Positions 51,055 through 61,107 of a stretch of 64,000 bases of DNA are shown one piece after another; within the stretch, counting starts at the first letter, position 1, and each line of letters begins with the position of its first letter. Made by a program: the position numbers and the translations under genes. The DNA lies in contig NZ_JBIGHW010000002.1 of NCBI RefSeq assembly GCF_043555875.1, forward strand, positions 248,001 through 312,000. Reading direction: 5' to 3'. This DNA is from Pelomonas margarita. Its GTDB lineage: Bacteria; Pseudomonadota; Gammaproteobacteria; Burkholderiales; Burkholderiaceae_C. The notes under the pieces are model-generated. The model made no database searches, was not told the DNA's origin, and saw nothing but the letters and a program-made list of their open reading frames with translations.

Positions 51055-53178
51055 TCAGAACTTCGCTTGCAGACCGGCCGTGACCGTGCGCGGCGCGCCG
51101 GGCGTGACCCACACGCGGCTGTAGGAGCTGGTGTAGTGGGTGCGGTCGAACAGGTTGTCCACGTCCAGCGTGGCGCGCAGCGCCGGGCTGAGGCGCCAGT
51201 GGGCAACCAGCTTGGCGGTGGTGTATGCCGGCAGCTCGAAGCTAGTGCCCGTCTGGCCCAGCCGCGCGCCGACATGCGTGACGCCGCCGCCCAGGCCGTA
51301 GCGCGGGCCCTCGTACACGGCCAGCAGGCTGCCGTTGACCTTGGGCACGTTCAGCAGCCGCGTGCCGGCGACCAGCGTGGTGTCACGGCGTACCTGCACG
51401 TCGTTCAGCACCAGGCTGGCGTTGACGCGCCAGTGCGTGCTGAGCTGTCCGGCCAGGTCCAGCTCAAGGCCACGGCTGCCCACCTCGCCGGCGGCGATGG
51501 AGAAGCCCGCATTGGCGGGGTCGGCGGTCAGCACATGGCGCTTGCGGATGTCGAACAGCGCGGCGGTCAGCCCCAGGCGGCGGTCGGCCCGCTCCCACTT
51601 GGCGCCCAGCTCCAGCGCGCGGCCGCGCTCGGGCGCGAACGCGGTGCCGCCGACGTCGCTGCCGACGTTGGGCCGGAAGGACTGGCCGGCACTGGCGTAC
51701 ACCGTCCATTGCGGCGTGGGCAGCCAGCTCAGGCCCACGCGCGGCGAGGTGGCCGAGGGTGTCTGCTGCGTCGTGACGCCGCTGCGGCGGTTCAGCAGCG
51801 ACTGGCGGTGGCGCTCCACACGCACGCCGGCCAGCAGCCGCCATTGCGGCGCCAGCGTGATGGCGTCCTGCGCGTAGACGGCCGTGCCGCGCTGGCGCTC
51901 CCGCGTGTCGGTGTTAGCGGCGGGCGTGGGCTGGGCCTGACCGTAGACGGGCTGGAAGATGTCGATCGCGTAGGGGCTGGCCGCCGTCGGGTTGACGCGC
52001 AGCATCAGCGAGTCCATGTCGAAGCGGAAGGTCTCGGCCCCCAGCAGCAGCTCGTGCACCACGCCGGCCGCCCGCACGCGGCCCTGCAGCTCGGCCTGCA
52101 ACGCGACGTCGCCGGAGTCGTAGTCGCGCAAACGCCGCTGGCGCGTCAGCGTGTGGTCGGCGCGCAGCGCGGTGGGCTCGGTGGAGAAGCCGCTCAGCGC
52201 CGTGCCACGGGTGGACAGGCCCACGCGGCTGCGCCACGCGTCGCTCCAGTCGTGCGACAGCACGAGCTGGTGGCTGCGGTTGGCCACGGTCACGTCGCCA
52301 TCGGCCGGCTCGCCGAGGAAGCGCTCGCGCGGGATGACGCCCAGCGTGCCATCCGTGGCGGCAACGACGCCGCGGTCCAGCGGCGTGCGGTGGCGCAGCA
52401 GCTCGGCGCGGTAGTCCAGCACCGTGTCGGCGCCCAGCTTCCAGCTGAAGGCAGGCGCCACCACTTCCCGGCGTGCATGGACGTGGTCGCGGAAGCTGTC
52501 GCGGTCCTCGACGGCGACGTTGAGCCGGTAGGACAGCGCCTCGTTCACCGGGCCGGTGCTGTCCAGCGCCACGCGCCGGAGGTCGAAGCTGCCGGCGTAG
52601 ACCTCCAGCGCATGGCCGGCTTGCCACAGCGGGCGCTTGGACACGATGTTCAGCGTGCCGCCTGGCTCGCTGCTGCCGTACAGCGCCGCCGCCGGGCCCT
52701 TGAGGAACTCGATGCGCTCCACGCCAGCCAGATCGCGCGGAGCGTTGAAGCCGCGGTTGGCCGAGAAGCCGTTCAGCAGCGTGGCCATGCCGGTGTTCTC
52801 GTTACCGGCCAGGCCGCGCACCGCGATGTTGTCCCACAGGCCGCCGAAGTTGTTCTGGCGCGAGACGCCGCCCACGTAGTCCAGCACGTCGTCGAGCTTG
52901 GTGGCGCCGAGGTCGTCCAGCGCCTGGCGGGTCAGCACGCGTACCGATTGCGGCAGCTCGCGCAGGCGCAGCTCGGTCTTGGCGCCGCTGGCGTCGCCGG
53001 CCAGGTAGGCACCCGAGGCTGTGCGGCCCACCACCTCCACGGCGGGCAGCACGGCGCCGGGCTCGGCGGGCTGCTGCGCCTGCGCTGCCGAGGCCAGCAC
53101 AGCCACGGCCAGAGGAATGAGACGGAGTGCGGGCAAACGGGTCACGGCGGTCGGACAGAAGGATGGCAACAGGTCCAC
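51055..53178 (-). CDS. TonB-dependent siderophore-type receptor
   Basis: This outer-membrane receptor of 707 residues has a signal peptide ending ASAAQA and a plug domain (ELPQSVRVLTRQALDDLGA, FNAPRDLAGVERIEFLKGPAAALYG in part, PGGTLNIVSKRP). The barrel ends TVTAGLQAKF. The plug pattern is that of ferric-siderophore receptors. Its start is uncertain: the GTG used here lies only 5 bases from the operator, whereas a GTG at 53145 gives a compact signal peptide and a normal leader. It heads an operon with an ABC exporter and diverges from a Fur-family gene. Confidence 0.92.
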   Translation of the reverse strand: MDLLPSFCPTAVTRLPALRLIPLAVAVLASAAQAQQPAEPGAVLPAVEVVGRTASGAYLAGDASGAKTELRLRELPQSVRVLTRQALDDLGATKLDDVLDYVGGVSRQNNFGGLWDNIAVRGLAGNENTGMATLLNGFSANRGFNAPRDLAGVERIEFLKGPAAALYGSSEPGGTLNIVSKRPLWQAGHALEVYAGSFDLRRVALDSTGPVNEALSYRLNVAVEDRDSFRDHVHARREVVAPAFSWKLGADTVLDYRAELLRHRTPLDRGVVAATDGTLGVIPRERFLGEPADGDVTVANRSHQLVLSHDWSDAWRSRVGLSTRGTALSGFSTEPTALRADHTLTRQRRLRDYDSGDVALQAELQGRVRAAGVVHELLLGAETFRFDMDSLMLRVNPTAASPYAIDIFQPVYGQAQPTPAANTDTRERQRGTAVYAQDAITLAPQWRLLAGVRVERHRQSLLNRRSGVTTQQTPSATSPRVGLSWLPTPQWTVYASAGQSFRPNVGSDVGGTAFAPERGRALELGAKWERADRRLGLTAALFDIRKRHVLTADPANAGFSIAAGEVGSRGLELDLAGQLSTHWRVNASLVLNDVQVRRDTTLVAGTRLLNVPKVNGSLLAVYEGPRYGLGGGVTHVGARLGQTGTSFELPAYTTAKLVAHWRLSPALRATLDVDNLFDRTHYTSSYSRVWVTPGAPRTVTAGLQAKF

Positions 53179-53182
53179 ATTC

Positions 53183-53204
53183 TAATGCGAATGCATTTGC
53201 ATTA
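53183..53204. promoter_or_regulatory. palindromic operator, probably Fur-family binding site
   Basis: A 22-bp inverted repeat has outer arms TAATGC and GCATTA and the central palindrome AATGCATT, with one mismatched pair. It lies between the TonB receptor operon and the Fur-family gene and resembles iron- or metal-box sequences (repeated AATGC units). It could control both directions. Confidence 0.75.
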
Positions 53205-53226
53205 AAGCGGGCGCTAAGCTTGCGGC

Positions 53227-53694
53227 ATGGAACGCAACACCCGCCAGCGCACGGCCATCCGCCAGGCCATCGCCGATGCCGCCCGCCCGCTGCTACCGCA
53301 GGAGATCCTGCAGGCGGCCGAGGCCGGCGCGCCGGGCCTGAGCATGGCGACGGTCTACCGCAACCTGCGCACGCTGGTGGACGAGGGCGAGCTGCGCTCG
53401 GTGTTGCTGCCGGGCGAGGTGGCGCGCTACGAGGTGGCCGGCGGCGGGCACCACCACCACTTCCAGTGCCTGAGTTGCCAGCGCGTGTTCGAGGTGGATG
53501 CCTGCCCGGGCGACCTGGCCTCGCTGGCCCCGGCCGGCTTCACGGTGGAAGACCACGACCTGACGCTATACGGCCGCTGCGCCGAGTGCGCCACACCGGC
53601 CCGCGGCCGCAAGCCGGCCAAGGCAGCCCCGGCGGCGCATTGCCACGCACACGACCACAGCCACACGCCCAAGCCGGCCCGCCGCACGCGCTGA
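53227..53694 (+). CDS. Fur-family metal-responsive repressor with His-rich tail
   Basis: The 155-residue protein has the Fur winged helix (RQRTAIRQAI, SMATVYRNLRTL), the metal-site segment GGGHHHHFQC and two CxxC pairs (CLSC and CAEC). After residue 125 comes a basic, histidine-rich tail (HCHAHDHSH). It may be Fur, Zur or a dedicated local regulator; the sequence alone does not decide. The His tail suggests zinc or nickel buffering. A palindromic operator lies 23 bases upstream, so autoregulation together with the divergent TonB operon is likely. Confidence 0.88.
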   Translation: MERNTRQRTAIRQAIADAARPLLPQEILQAAEAGAPGLSMATVYRNLRTLVDEGELRSVLLPGEVARYEVAGGGHHHHFQCLSCQRVFEVDACPGDLASLAPAGFTVEDHDLTLYGRCAECATPARGRKPAKAAPAAHCHAHDHSHTPKPARRTR

Positions 53695-53770
53695 GCCCAG
53701 TGCTGGGCGCCGGGGGCGACGGGACGCCGGACAATGCGCGCCCTCCTCCGCTGTCCCCGTTCCTGTCTGC

Positions 53771-54274
53771 ATGCTGCCCACCGACTGGCTCTCCCCCGCC
53801 CAATGCTTCGGTTACCTCGCCTTCGTGCTGGGCGTGAGCTGCTTCCTGCAGACAGATGACCGGCGCTTCAAGTGGTTCATGGCGGGCGAGTGCCTGGCCT
53901 ATGTCGTGCACTTCGCGCTGCTGGGTAACCCGACGGCGGTGGTGAGTTCGCTGATCTCGATGACGCGCTCGCTGCTGTCGCTGCGCACGCGCTCACCGTG
54001 GGTGGCCGTGGCGGTGGTGGCCGCCAACATCGGCTTCGGGCTGGCGATTGCCGAGAAGCCCAGCGACTGGCTGCCGCTGACGGCCTCCTGCCTGGGCACC
54101 ATCGCCCTCTTCACGCTGCAGGGCGTGCCCATGCGGCTGCTGATGCTGTGCGGCACGGGCCTGTGGGTGGCCAACAACGTCATCGTCGGCTCCATCGGCG
54201 GCACGGCGCTGGAGATCGTCATTGCGGCGATCAACCTGACGACGATTGCACGCATGCTGCGCGCGCCCGGCTGA
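53771..54274 (+). CDS. YgjV-family inner-membrane protein
   Basis: The 167-residue protein has four to five membrane helices (YLAFVLGVSCFLQ, YVVHFALLG, AVAVVAANIGFGLAI, LWVANNVIVG). It also has the family-type segment RRFKWFMAGECLAYVVHF. YgjV proteins are of unknown function. It starts 76 bases after the Fur-family gene and precedes a diguanylate cyclase gene; no operon signal ties them together. Confidence 0.8.
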   Translation: MLPTDWLSPAQCFGYLAFVLGVSCFLQTDDRRFKWFMAGECLAYVVHFALLGNPTAVVSSLISMTRSLLSLRTRSPWVAVAVVAANIGFGLAIAEKPSDWLPLTASCLGTIALFTLQGVPMRLLMLCGTGLWVANNVIVGSIGGTALEIVIAAINLTTIARMLRAPG

Positions 54275-54319
54275 GCCGCTCGGGCTGGACAGCGGCGCGC
54301 CGTTGCCGATACTGGGCGC

Positions 54320-55462
54320 ATGAGCGCTGCCCCGCTGCCCGCCACCCCTGCCACGCTGGCATTTGACGCACAGGCGCAGCAGAACGCCTTCGTGCAGTGC
54401 GTGATGGGCCTGCAGCGCACGCTGCGCACCACGCCGCTGGGCTGGGCGCTGGTGGCCTGGATCTGCTGGGGCCGCACGCCCCCCGCCGCGCTGCTGACAT
54501 GGCTGGGCCTGGCGGCTGCCGGCTGGGCGGCCAGCATGCTGGTGCTGGCGCGCCTGCAGCGGGCCGGGCCGGACGTGCAGCACCACGGGCGCTGGCTGCT
54601 GGGCGTGGCCATCGCCGATGGCGCCTGGTGGGGCGCCGTGATGCCGCTGCTGAGCGGGGCCGACACGGCGCTCAACGCCATCCTGGCGGCGGTGCTGTGC
54701 GGGGCGATGGCGGTCAACGCGCCGGCATACGTGCCGCACATCCACGTCTTCCATGCCCTGTGCGCCGCGATGTGGCTGGTGGCGCTGCTCAGCCTGCCCG
54801 GCCACCCGGCCCCGGGCATGACGGACATCGTCATGGGGCTGGGCGTGTTCCTGGGCCTGCTGTGCTACGTCATGCGCGGCATTGCGCGACGCGTGGTGGA
54901 GGGGCTGCGACTGCAGCTGGCCAATGCCGCGCTGACCGCCCAGCTGAGCGAGGCGCTGGCGGCCGCATCGCAGCAAGCGGCCACGGACGGTCTCACCGGA
55001 CTGCCCAACCGCCGCTCGCTGGACCAGCTGCTGGACACGCAGTTGGCCCTGGCACAGCGCGAGGGCCGGCCGTTCTCGGTGCTGATGCTGGATCTGGACC
55101 ACTTCAAGGCCGTCAACGACACGCACGGCCACGCCGTGGGCGACGCCGTGCTGCGCGGCTTCGCGCAGCGCATCCAGACACAGCTGCGCCGCTCGGACGT
55201 CTGCGCCCGCTACGGCGGCGAGGAGTTCTGCGTCGTGCTGCCTGGCACGGCTGCGGCGCTGGCACTGGACGCGGGCGAGCGGCTGCGCCGAGCGGTGGCC
55301 GCGGCACCGCTGTCGGCGGACATCCGCGTCACGGTATCGGTGGGCGTGGCCACCTGGCAGGCGGGCGACGACGCCGCCGCGCTGCTGGCCCGGGCCGACG
55401 ACGCGCTCTACACCGCCAAGCGCACCGGCCGCGACCGCGTCGTCGCGGCGCCGCCGGGCTGA
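54320..55462 (+). CDS. membrane-bound diguanylate cyclase
   Basis: This 380-residue protein makes the second messenger cyclic di-GMP from GTP. Six hydrophobic segments in residues 30-195 form a membrane sensor domain. A GGDEF domain follows, with TDGLTGLPNRRSLDQLL, MLDLDHFKAVNDTHGH and the active site YGGEEF (GGEEF form, compatible with activity). The RxxD inhibitory site is not obvious. The membrane domain has no recognised ligand motif. Confidence 0.92.
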   Translation: MSAAPLPATPATLAFDAQAQQNAFVQCVMGLQRTLRTTPLGWALVAWICWGRTPPAALLTWLGLAAAGWAASMLVLARLQRAGPDVQHHGRWLLGVAIADGAWWGAVMPLLSGADTALNAILAAVLCGAMAVNAPAYVPHIHVFHALCAAMWLVALLSLPGHPAPGMTDIVMGLGVFLGLLCYVMRGIARRVVEGLRLQLANAALTAQLSEALAAASQQAATDGLTGLPNRRSLDQLLDTQLALAQREGRPFSVLMLDLDHFKAVNDTHGHAVGDAVLRGFAQRIQTQLRRSDVCARYGGEEFCVVLPGTAAALALDAGERLRRAVAAAPLSADIRVTVSVGVATWQAGDDAAALLARADDALYTAKRTGRDRVVAAPPG

Positions 55463-55473
55463 CGGCCCGTCAG
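55459..55473. terminator. hairpin between convergent genes
   Basis: CTGACG and CGTCAG pair around GCC, overlapping the cyclase stop codon and lying 5 bases from the next convergent stop. There is no T-run. Confidence 0.3.
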
Positions 55474-55477
55474 GCCA

Positions 55478-55933
55478 TCACTTGGCGGCCAGCGCCGCGT
55501 CCACCTTGGCGCGGTCCACACGGCGCTCGAAGCCGCCGACGGCAGCCGCCACCTCGGGGTTGCTCATCAGCTCCTGCATGGCCAGCGCACCCAGGGTCTG
55601 GAACGCGGCCACCATGCCGGCCTGGCCCTCAGCCTGCACGGCCTCGCGGGCCTGCACCTGGCAGCGCTCGGCCAGCAGCGCGGTGAAGAGCTTGGCGGCG
55701 GCTTCATCGGCGCCATCACGGGCGGGCTGATCAACGCGGGACAGGTCCTTGATCTCGGGATGCGTCGCCATCGCGATGAAGATCCAGCGCGCCAGATCCT
55801 TGCGGTCCTTACCGGTGGTGCTGTCGGCGAGGCAGGCGCCGAGCGCCTGGGCCTTGGGGCCGGCCTGGGCCGACAGCGGCAGCGCGGCCGCCAGGGCCAT
55901 CAACAGGGTGGGAAACAGTCGTTGCATGGGCAT
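55478..55933 (-). CDS. small secreted protein, hypothetical
   Basis: The 151-residue product has a signal peptide (LLMALAAALPLSAQA) and a helical mature part with two cysteines (LGACLADS and AERCQVQA) that could form a disulfide. No family was recognised. It starts 5 bases after the MBL hydrolase stop, so the two form an operon. A second ATG two codons downstream is possible. Confidence 0.72.
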   Translation of the reverse strand: MPMQRLFPTLLMALAAALPLSAQAGPKAQALGACLADSTTGKDRKDLARWIFIAMATHPEIKDLSRVDQPARDGADEAAAKLFTALLAERCQVQAREAVQAEGQAGMVAAFQTLGALAMQELMSNPEVAAAVGGFERRVDRAKVDAALAAK

Positions 55934-55938
55934 GCGGT

Positions 55939-56871
55939 TCAGCGGTTGGCCGAGTAGTTGACGGGCAGCCAGTCGTAGCCCTTGCCGTCGGCGCGCAGGC
56001 GGCCGATGCCGGGGAAAGACACATGGGTGACGGCCACGTAGTAGCCGTCCCTGGCGGCCGCAGCATAGGCGGCCTCGCGGGCCGGGCGGGCGGTAGCGGG
56101 GTCGCTGTCGAACTGGATGGTCACCGACGGGTCGGGGAACTGCACCGCGGCAACGTGCATGAGGTCGCCCCAGAACATCATCTTCTGGCCCTGGCTCTCG
56201 GCCATGTAGTTGCTGTGGCCGGGCGTGTGGCCGTAGGCAGGGAAGGCCTTCACGCCGGGCACGATCTCCACGCCGTCCTTGCTGCCGTCAAACGGCTTGA
56301 AGCGGCCGGCGTCGGCAAAGGCCTTCACCAGCGCCGCGATGGCCTTGGCGCCGTCGCCGCCCTTGGCCAGCTGCTCGGCGGCCAGCCAGTGGTCACTGTC
56401 GCGCTTGTCGATGCGCAGCGTGGCGTTGGGGAAGGCGCTGGCTGACGCGCCGCCGATGTGGTCGCCATGCATGTGGGTGATGACGATCTCGTCCACCTGC
56501 GCAGGCGTGTAGCCGGCAGCCTGCAGGTTGGCCAGCACGCGGCCGGCGGTGGGGCCGAACAGGCCGGCCGTGCCGGTGTCCACGAGCACGACCTTGGCGC
56601 CCGTGTTGACGAGGTAGGCATTCACCGAGGTTTCCAGCGGCACGCCCAGGTAGGCGTGCTGCAGCGCGCGCAGCGTGTTGGCGGGCGGCTGCTGCAGCAG
56701 CTTGTCCACCGGCAGGTGCAGCACGCCGTCGGACAGCGCGGTGATCTCGAACGCGCCCAGCTGCACGCGGTACCAGCCGGGCGCCTGGCCCTTGAGTTGC
56801 GGGCCGGCGGCCAGGGCGGGAGCGCTGGCCAGGGCCAGGACGAGAGCGGCGGGAAGCAGGCGTTGGAACAT
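55939..56871 (-). CDS. periplasmic MBL-fold metallohydrolase
   Basis: This 310-residue hydrolase has a signal peptide (LVLALASAPALA) and the metallo-beta-lactamase fold. The dinuclear metal site starts with THMHGDHIGG (HxHxDH), followed by GHTPGHSNY and a late His in VTHVSFPG. The lineage resembles lactonase-like and other quorum-quenching or periplasmic hydrolases, but the substrate cannot be stated. I start at MFQRLLPA; the longer frame upstream overlaps the promoter region of the TonB gene and reads as noise. Confidence 0.88.
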   Translation of the reverse strand: MFQRLLPAALVLALASAPALAAGPQLKGQAPGWYRVQLGAFEITALSDGVLHLPVDKLLQQPPANTLRALQHAYLGVPLETSVNAYLVNTGAKVVLVDTGTAGLFGPTAGRVLANLQAAGYTPAQVDEIVITHMHGDHIGGASASAFPNATLRIDKRDSDHWLAAEQLAKGGDGAKAIAALVKAFADAGRFKPFDGSKDGVEIVPGVKAFPAYGHTPGHSNYMAESQGQKMMFWGDLMHVAAVQFPDPSVTIQFDSDPATARPAREAAYAAAARDGYYVAVTHVSFPGIGRLRADGKGYDWLPVNYSANR

Positions 56872-57029
56872 GGCGAGTCTCCGGGCGGGCGGTGGGGAAG
56901 GCAGCGGCGCAGCATATCGGCGCCGGTGCGTCCGTGCTGAGGCAGGGCAACCGTCTGCCGGCTGGACAGGCGGGCGCCAGGCCGGTGGCTGGATTCCGGA
57001 CACATCGGCCGCCGATACGCGCGAAATCA

Positions 57030-57044
57030 CGGGTCAACCCGCAA
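57030..57044 (+). promoter_or_regulatory. candidate activator-binding site upstream of the TonB gene
   Basis: The block CGGGTCAACCCGCAA contains the palindrome CGGGT-CA-ACCCG. It is nearly identical to a block at 60988. Its centre lies 43 bases from the GG of the -24 element. It is the best candidate for binding by the sigma-54 activator encoded between the two promoters. Confidence 0.6.
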
Positions 57045-57076
57045 GGGTTTGCGCGGGGTTTGCGCAGGCCTGGTGC

Positions 57077-57092
57077 GGGCACGGCTTTTGCG
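57077..57092 (+). promoter_or_regulatory. rpoN-dependent promoter: sigma-54 (-24/-12) promoter of the TonB receptor gene
   Basis: GGGCACG, four bases, then TTGCG matches the TGGCACG-N4-TTGCA consensus with the invariant GG and GC correctly spaced. The predicted start is near 57102, about 30 bases before the gene. Confidence 0.82.
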
Positions 57093-57133
57093 CAAAGGGG
57101 TGTGGCACCCAAAAACCCATCAGGAGACAAGCC

Positions 57134-59332
57134 ATGCCCCGACGCCTACCGGCGCGCCTGCGCGTCCAGCGCCTGCAACTCGCCATCCTCACGACGCTGG
57201 GCGGCTGCATCGCCCTGCCGGCGGCCGCACAGACGGCCAGCCCCGAACCCAAGGCCACGCTGGAGACCGTCAAGGTGACAGCGCGCAAGCGCGAGGAATC
57301 GCTGCAGGACGTGCCAGTGGCCGTGACGGCGCTGACGGCCGAGCAGTTGGAGAAGCTGGCCATCAAGGACCTGAGCGACCTGCAGGGCCAGGTGCCCAAT
57401 CTGACCATCTACGCCGCGCGCGGCAGCAACACCACCATCACCACCTTCATCCGCGGCGTGGGCCAGGCCGACCCGCTGTGGGGTGTGGATCCCGGCGTGG
57501 GCATCTACTTCGACGACGTCTACATCGCCCGCCCGCAGGGCGCGCTGCTGGATGTGTACGACGTGCAGCGCGTGGAGGTGCTGCGCGGCCCGCAGGGCAC
57601 GCTGTACGGCAAGAACACCATCGGCGGCGCGGTGAAGTACGTCTCCAAGCCACTGCCGACGCAGACCGAAGGGCAGGTGACGCTGGCCATGGGCAACCAC
57701 GGTCAGGTCACCGCCAAGGGCGGCGTGGGCACGGCGGTGGCCGACGGGCAGTTCCGCTTCCGTGTGGCCGCCGCCAGCCTGAACCGCGACGGCTACGGCA
57801 AGAACCTGACCGACGGCAGCGCCGTCAGCGACCAGAACACCACCAGCGGCCGCGTGTCGGCCGGCTGGTTCCCCACGGGCTCGTCGTTCAACGCCCAGGT
57901 GTCGGTGGACCGCACGCAGGACGCCTCGCACATGCGCGGCTTTCAGCGGCTGAACGTCAACCCCTTCGACCCCGCCAAGACGCCGGCCACCACCGGCCGC
58001 TACGACATTGCCACCGGCATGCCCAATGCCAACCGCACGACGAGCGAAGGCGAGTCGCTGACGCTGAACTGGGGCGTCAGCGACGCCTGGAGCCTGAAGT
58101 ACATCCTGGCCCACCGCGCGTCTGACACCAACACCTCCATCGACTTCGACGGTCTGCCCAACAGAACAGCCGACGTGCGCGCCGAGTACCACGACAGCTC
58201 GCAAAGCCACGAGTTGCAGGCGGCCTACGAGGGGCAGAACAGCTCCGGCGTGATTGGCGCGTACTACTTCGACGGCCGCGCCGGCGGCACGGTGCGCAAC
58301 AACTTCTTCAATGCGAGCTTCGGCACCACCAACGGCCTGGTCTACACGCAGGGCAAGGCGCTGTTCGGTGACTGGAGCTGGCGCATCACGCCGCAGTTCA
58401 GCGTCAGCACCGGGCTGCGCTACACCGACGAAACCAAGCGCGCCGTGGTGCTGAACCAGGCCTTCGCCAACGACCAGTTCAGCGGCACGCCGATTGCCGT
58501 GCCGGCCAACTTCGACAAGAGCCGCTCGGTGACCAACACCTCGCCGCGCCTGTCGCTGGAATACAAGGCCAGCAACGCGGTGAAGCTCTACACGACGGCC
58601 TCGCGCGGCTTCAAGAGCGGCGGCTACAACATCCGTGCCAACACGGTGGCCTTCCCGTCGTCCAGCAAGCCCTTCGAGGACGAGAAGCTCGACTCGCTGG
58701 AACTAGGCGCCAAGATGATCCTGGACGGAGGCCGACTGGAGCTGAACACCGCGGTCTTCCACAATAAGTACAAGAACGTGCAGCTCTCGGTGTTCACGAG
58801 CTACACGACCGCCACCGGTCAGCCCGGCTTCTTCGGTGACTTCACCAACGCCGGCCAGGCCACGGTCAACGGCGCCGAGGTGGAGTTCCTGTGGACGCCC
58901 ACGAAGGCCTGGCGCCTCAGCGGCAACTTCGCCACGCTGGACGCCAAGTACGACGAGTACATCGACCGCAACGTCAACGTGGCGGACCAGAAGAAGTTCA
59001 CCAACACGCCCAAGTTCCAGGCCAGCCTGACCCTGGAGCACAGCACGACGCTGCCCATCGGCACGCTGCGCTCGCGCCTGGGCCTGAGCCACCGCAGCAA
59101 GGTCTACCCCACGACCGACCTGTCGGAAGCCCTGGCGCAGGACGCCTACACGCTGGTGAACGCCGGCCTGATCTGGGAGAAGGACGCCAAGCTGAGCTTC
59201 TTCCTGCAGGGCAGCAACCTGACCGACAAGGCCTACAAGACCGACGGCTACAACATCGCCGCCTTGGGCGTGCTGAACGCCTACTACGGCCCGCCGCGCA
59301 CGATCACGGTCGGCGGAACGCTGAAGTTCTGA
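57134..59332 (+). CDS. TonB-dependent outer-membrane receptor
   Basis: This 732-residue receptor has a signal peptide ending LPAAAQ, a TonB-box region (LETVKVTARKREESLQDVP) and a plug with IRGVGQADPLWGVDPGVGIY in part, then RVEVLRGPQGTLYGKNTIGG. A barrel follows, ending RTITVGGTLKF. The plug type is common in receptors for varied organic ligands, not only siderophores. An AGGAGA site precedes the ATG. A sigma-54 promoter upstream suggests control by the activator gene that follows, and joint use with the ABC importer further on. Confidence 0.92.
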   Translation: MPRRLPARLRVQRLQLAILTTLGGCIALPAAAQTASPEPKATLETVKVTARKREESLQDVPVAVTALTAEQLEKLAIKDLSDLQGQVPNLTIYAARGSNTTITTFIRGVGQADPLWGVDPGVGIYFDDVYIARPQGALLDVYDVQRVEVLRGPQGTLYGKNTIGGAVKYVSKPLPTQTEGQVTLAMGNHGQVTAKGGVGTAVADGQFRFRVAAASLNRDGYGKNLTDGSAVSDQNTTSGRVSAGWFPTGSSFNAQVSVDRTQDASHMRGFQRLNVNPFDPAKTPATTGRYDIATGMPNANRTTSEGESLTLNWGVSDAWSLKYILAHRASDTNTSIDFDGLPNRTADVRAEYHDSSQSHELQAAYEGQNSSGVIGAYYFDGRAGGTVRNNFFNASFGTTNGLVYTQGKALFGDWSWRITPQFSVSTGLRYTDETKRAVVLNQAFANDQFSGTPIAVPANFDKSRSVTNTSPRLSLEYKASNAVKLYTTASRGFKSGGYNIRANTVAFPSSSKPFEDEKLDSLELGAKMILDGGRLELNTAVFHNKYKNVQLSVFTSYTTATGQPGFFGDFTNAGQATVNGAEVEFLWTPTKAWRLSGNFATLDAKYDEYIDRNVNVADQKKFTNTPKFQASLTLEHSTTLPIGTLRSRLGLSHRSKVYPTTDLSEALAQDAYTLVNAGLIWEKDAKLSFFLQGSNLTDKAYKTDGYNIAALGVLNAYYGPPRTITVGGTLKF

Positions 59333-59356
59333 CCCCAGTGAAGCCACACGGCTTTG

Positions 59357-59379
59357 CGGGCGGCCCGGCGGGTCGCCCG
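59357..59379. terminator. weak hairpin after the TonB receptor gene
   Basis: CGGGCG and CGCCCG pair around an 11-base loop, 25 bases past the stop, followed by only a few T residues. Confidence 0.3.
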
Positions 59380-59424
59380 TTGTCACTTCGGGAGGCCCTG
59401 CCGGCGCGGTACATTGCCCCGGCC

Positions 59425-60948
<1,524 letters not shown>

Positions 60949-60987
60949 AAGTCAGACACTCGCCGCATCCCTAACGGCCAAAAACCT

Positions 60988-61001
60988 CGGGACAACCCGC
61001 A
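60988..61001 (+). promoter_or_regulatory. candidate activator-binding site upstream of the ABC importer
   Basis: CGGGACAACCCGCA repeats the block found upstream of the TonB gene with one base changed. Its palindrome centre lies 41 bases from the GG of the -24 element, against 43 in the other copy. Confidence 0.6.
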
Positions 61002-61032
61002 GGAAAACCGCCCCCGGCGCCCCTTCCCCGCC

Positions 61033-61048
61033 GGGCACGGCCCTTGCA
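61033..61048 (+). promoter_or_regulatory. rpoN-dependent promoter: sigma-54 (-24/-12) promoter of the ABC importer operon
   Basis: GGGCACG, GCCC, then TTGCA is an almost perfect -24/-12 element. The predicted start is near 61058, about 50 bases before the binding-protein gene. Confidence 0.88.
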
Positions 61049-61107
61049 AAAAGGGAAGACACCGTCTGCCGACAGAGCAGACCGACGAACTTCAGGAGAC
61101 AAAGCCC

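Noticed and set aside
57101..57118. Second sigma-54-like element TGGCACC before the TonB gene
   Set aside because: No GC dinucleotide lies at the required -12 spacing; the element at 57077 is complete.
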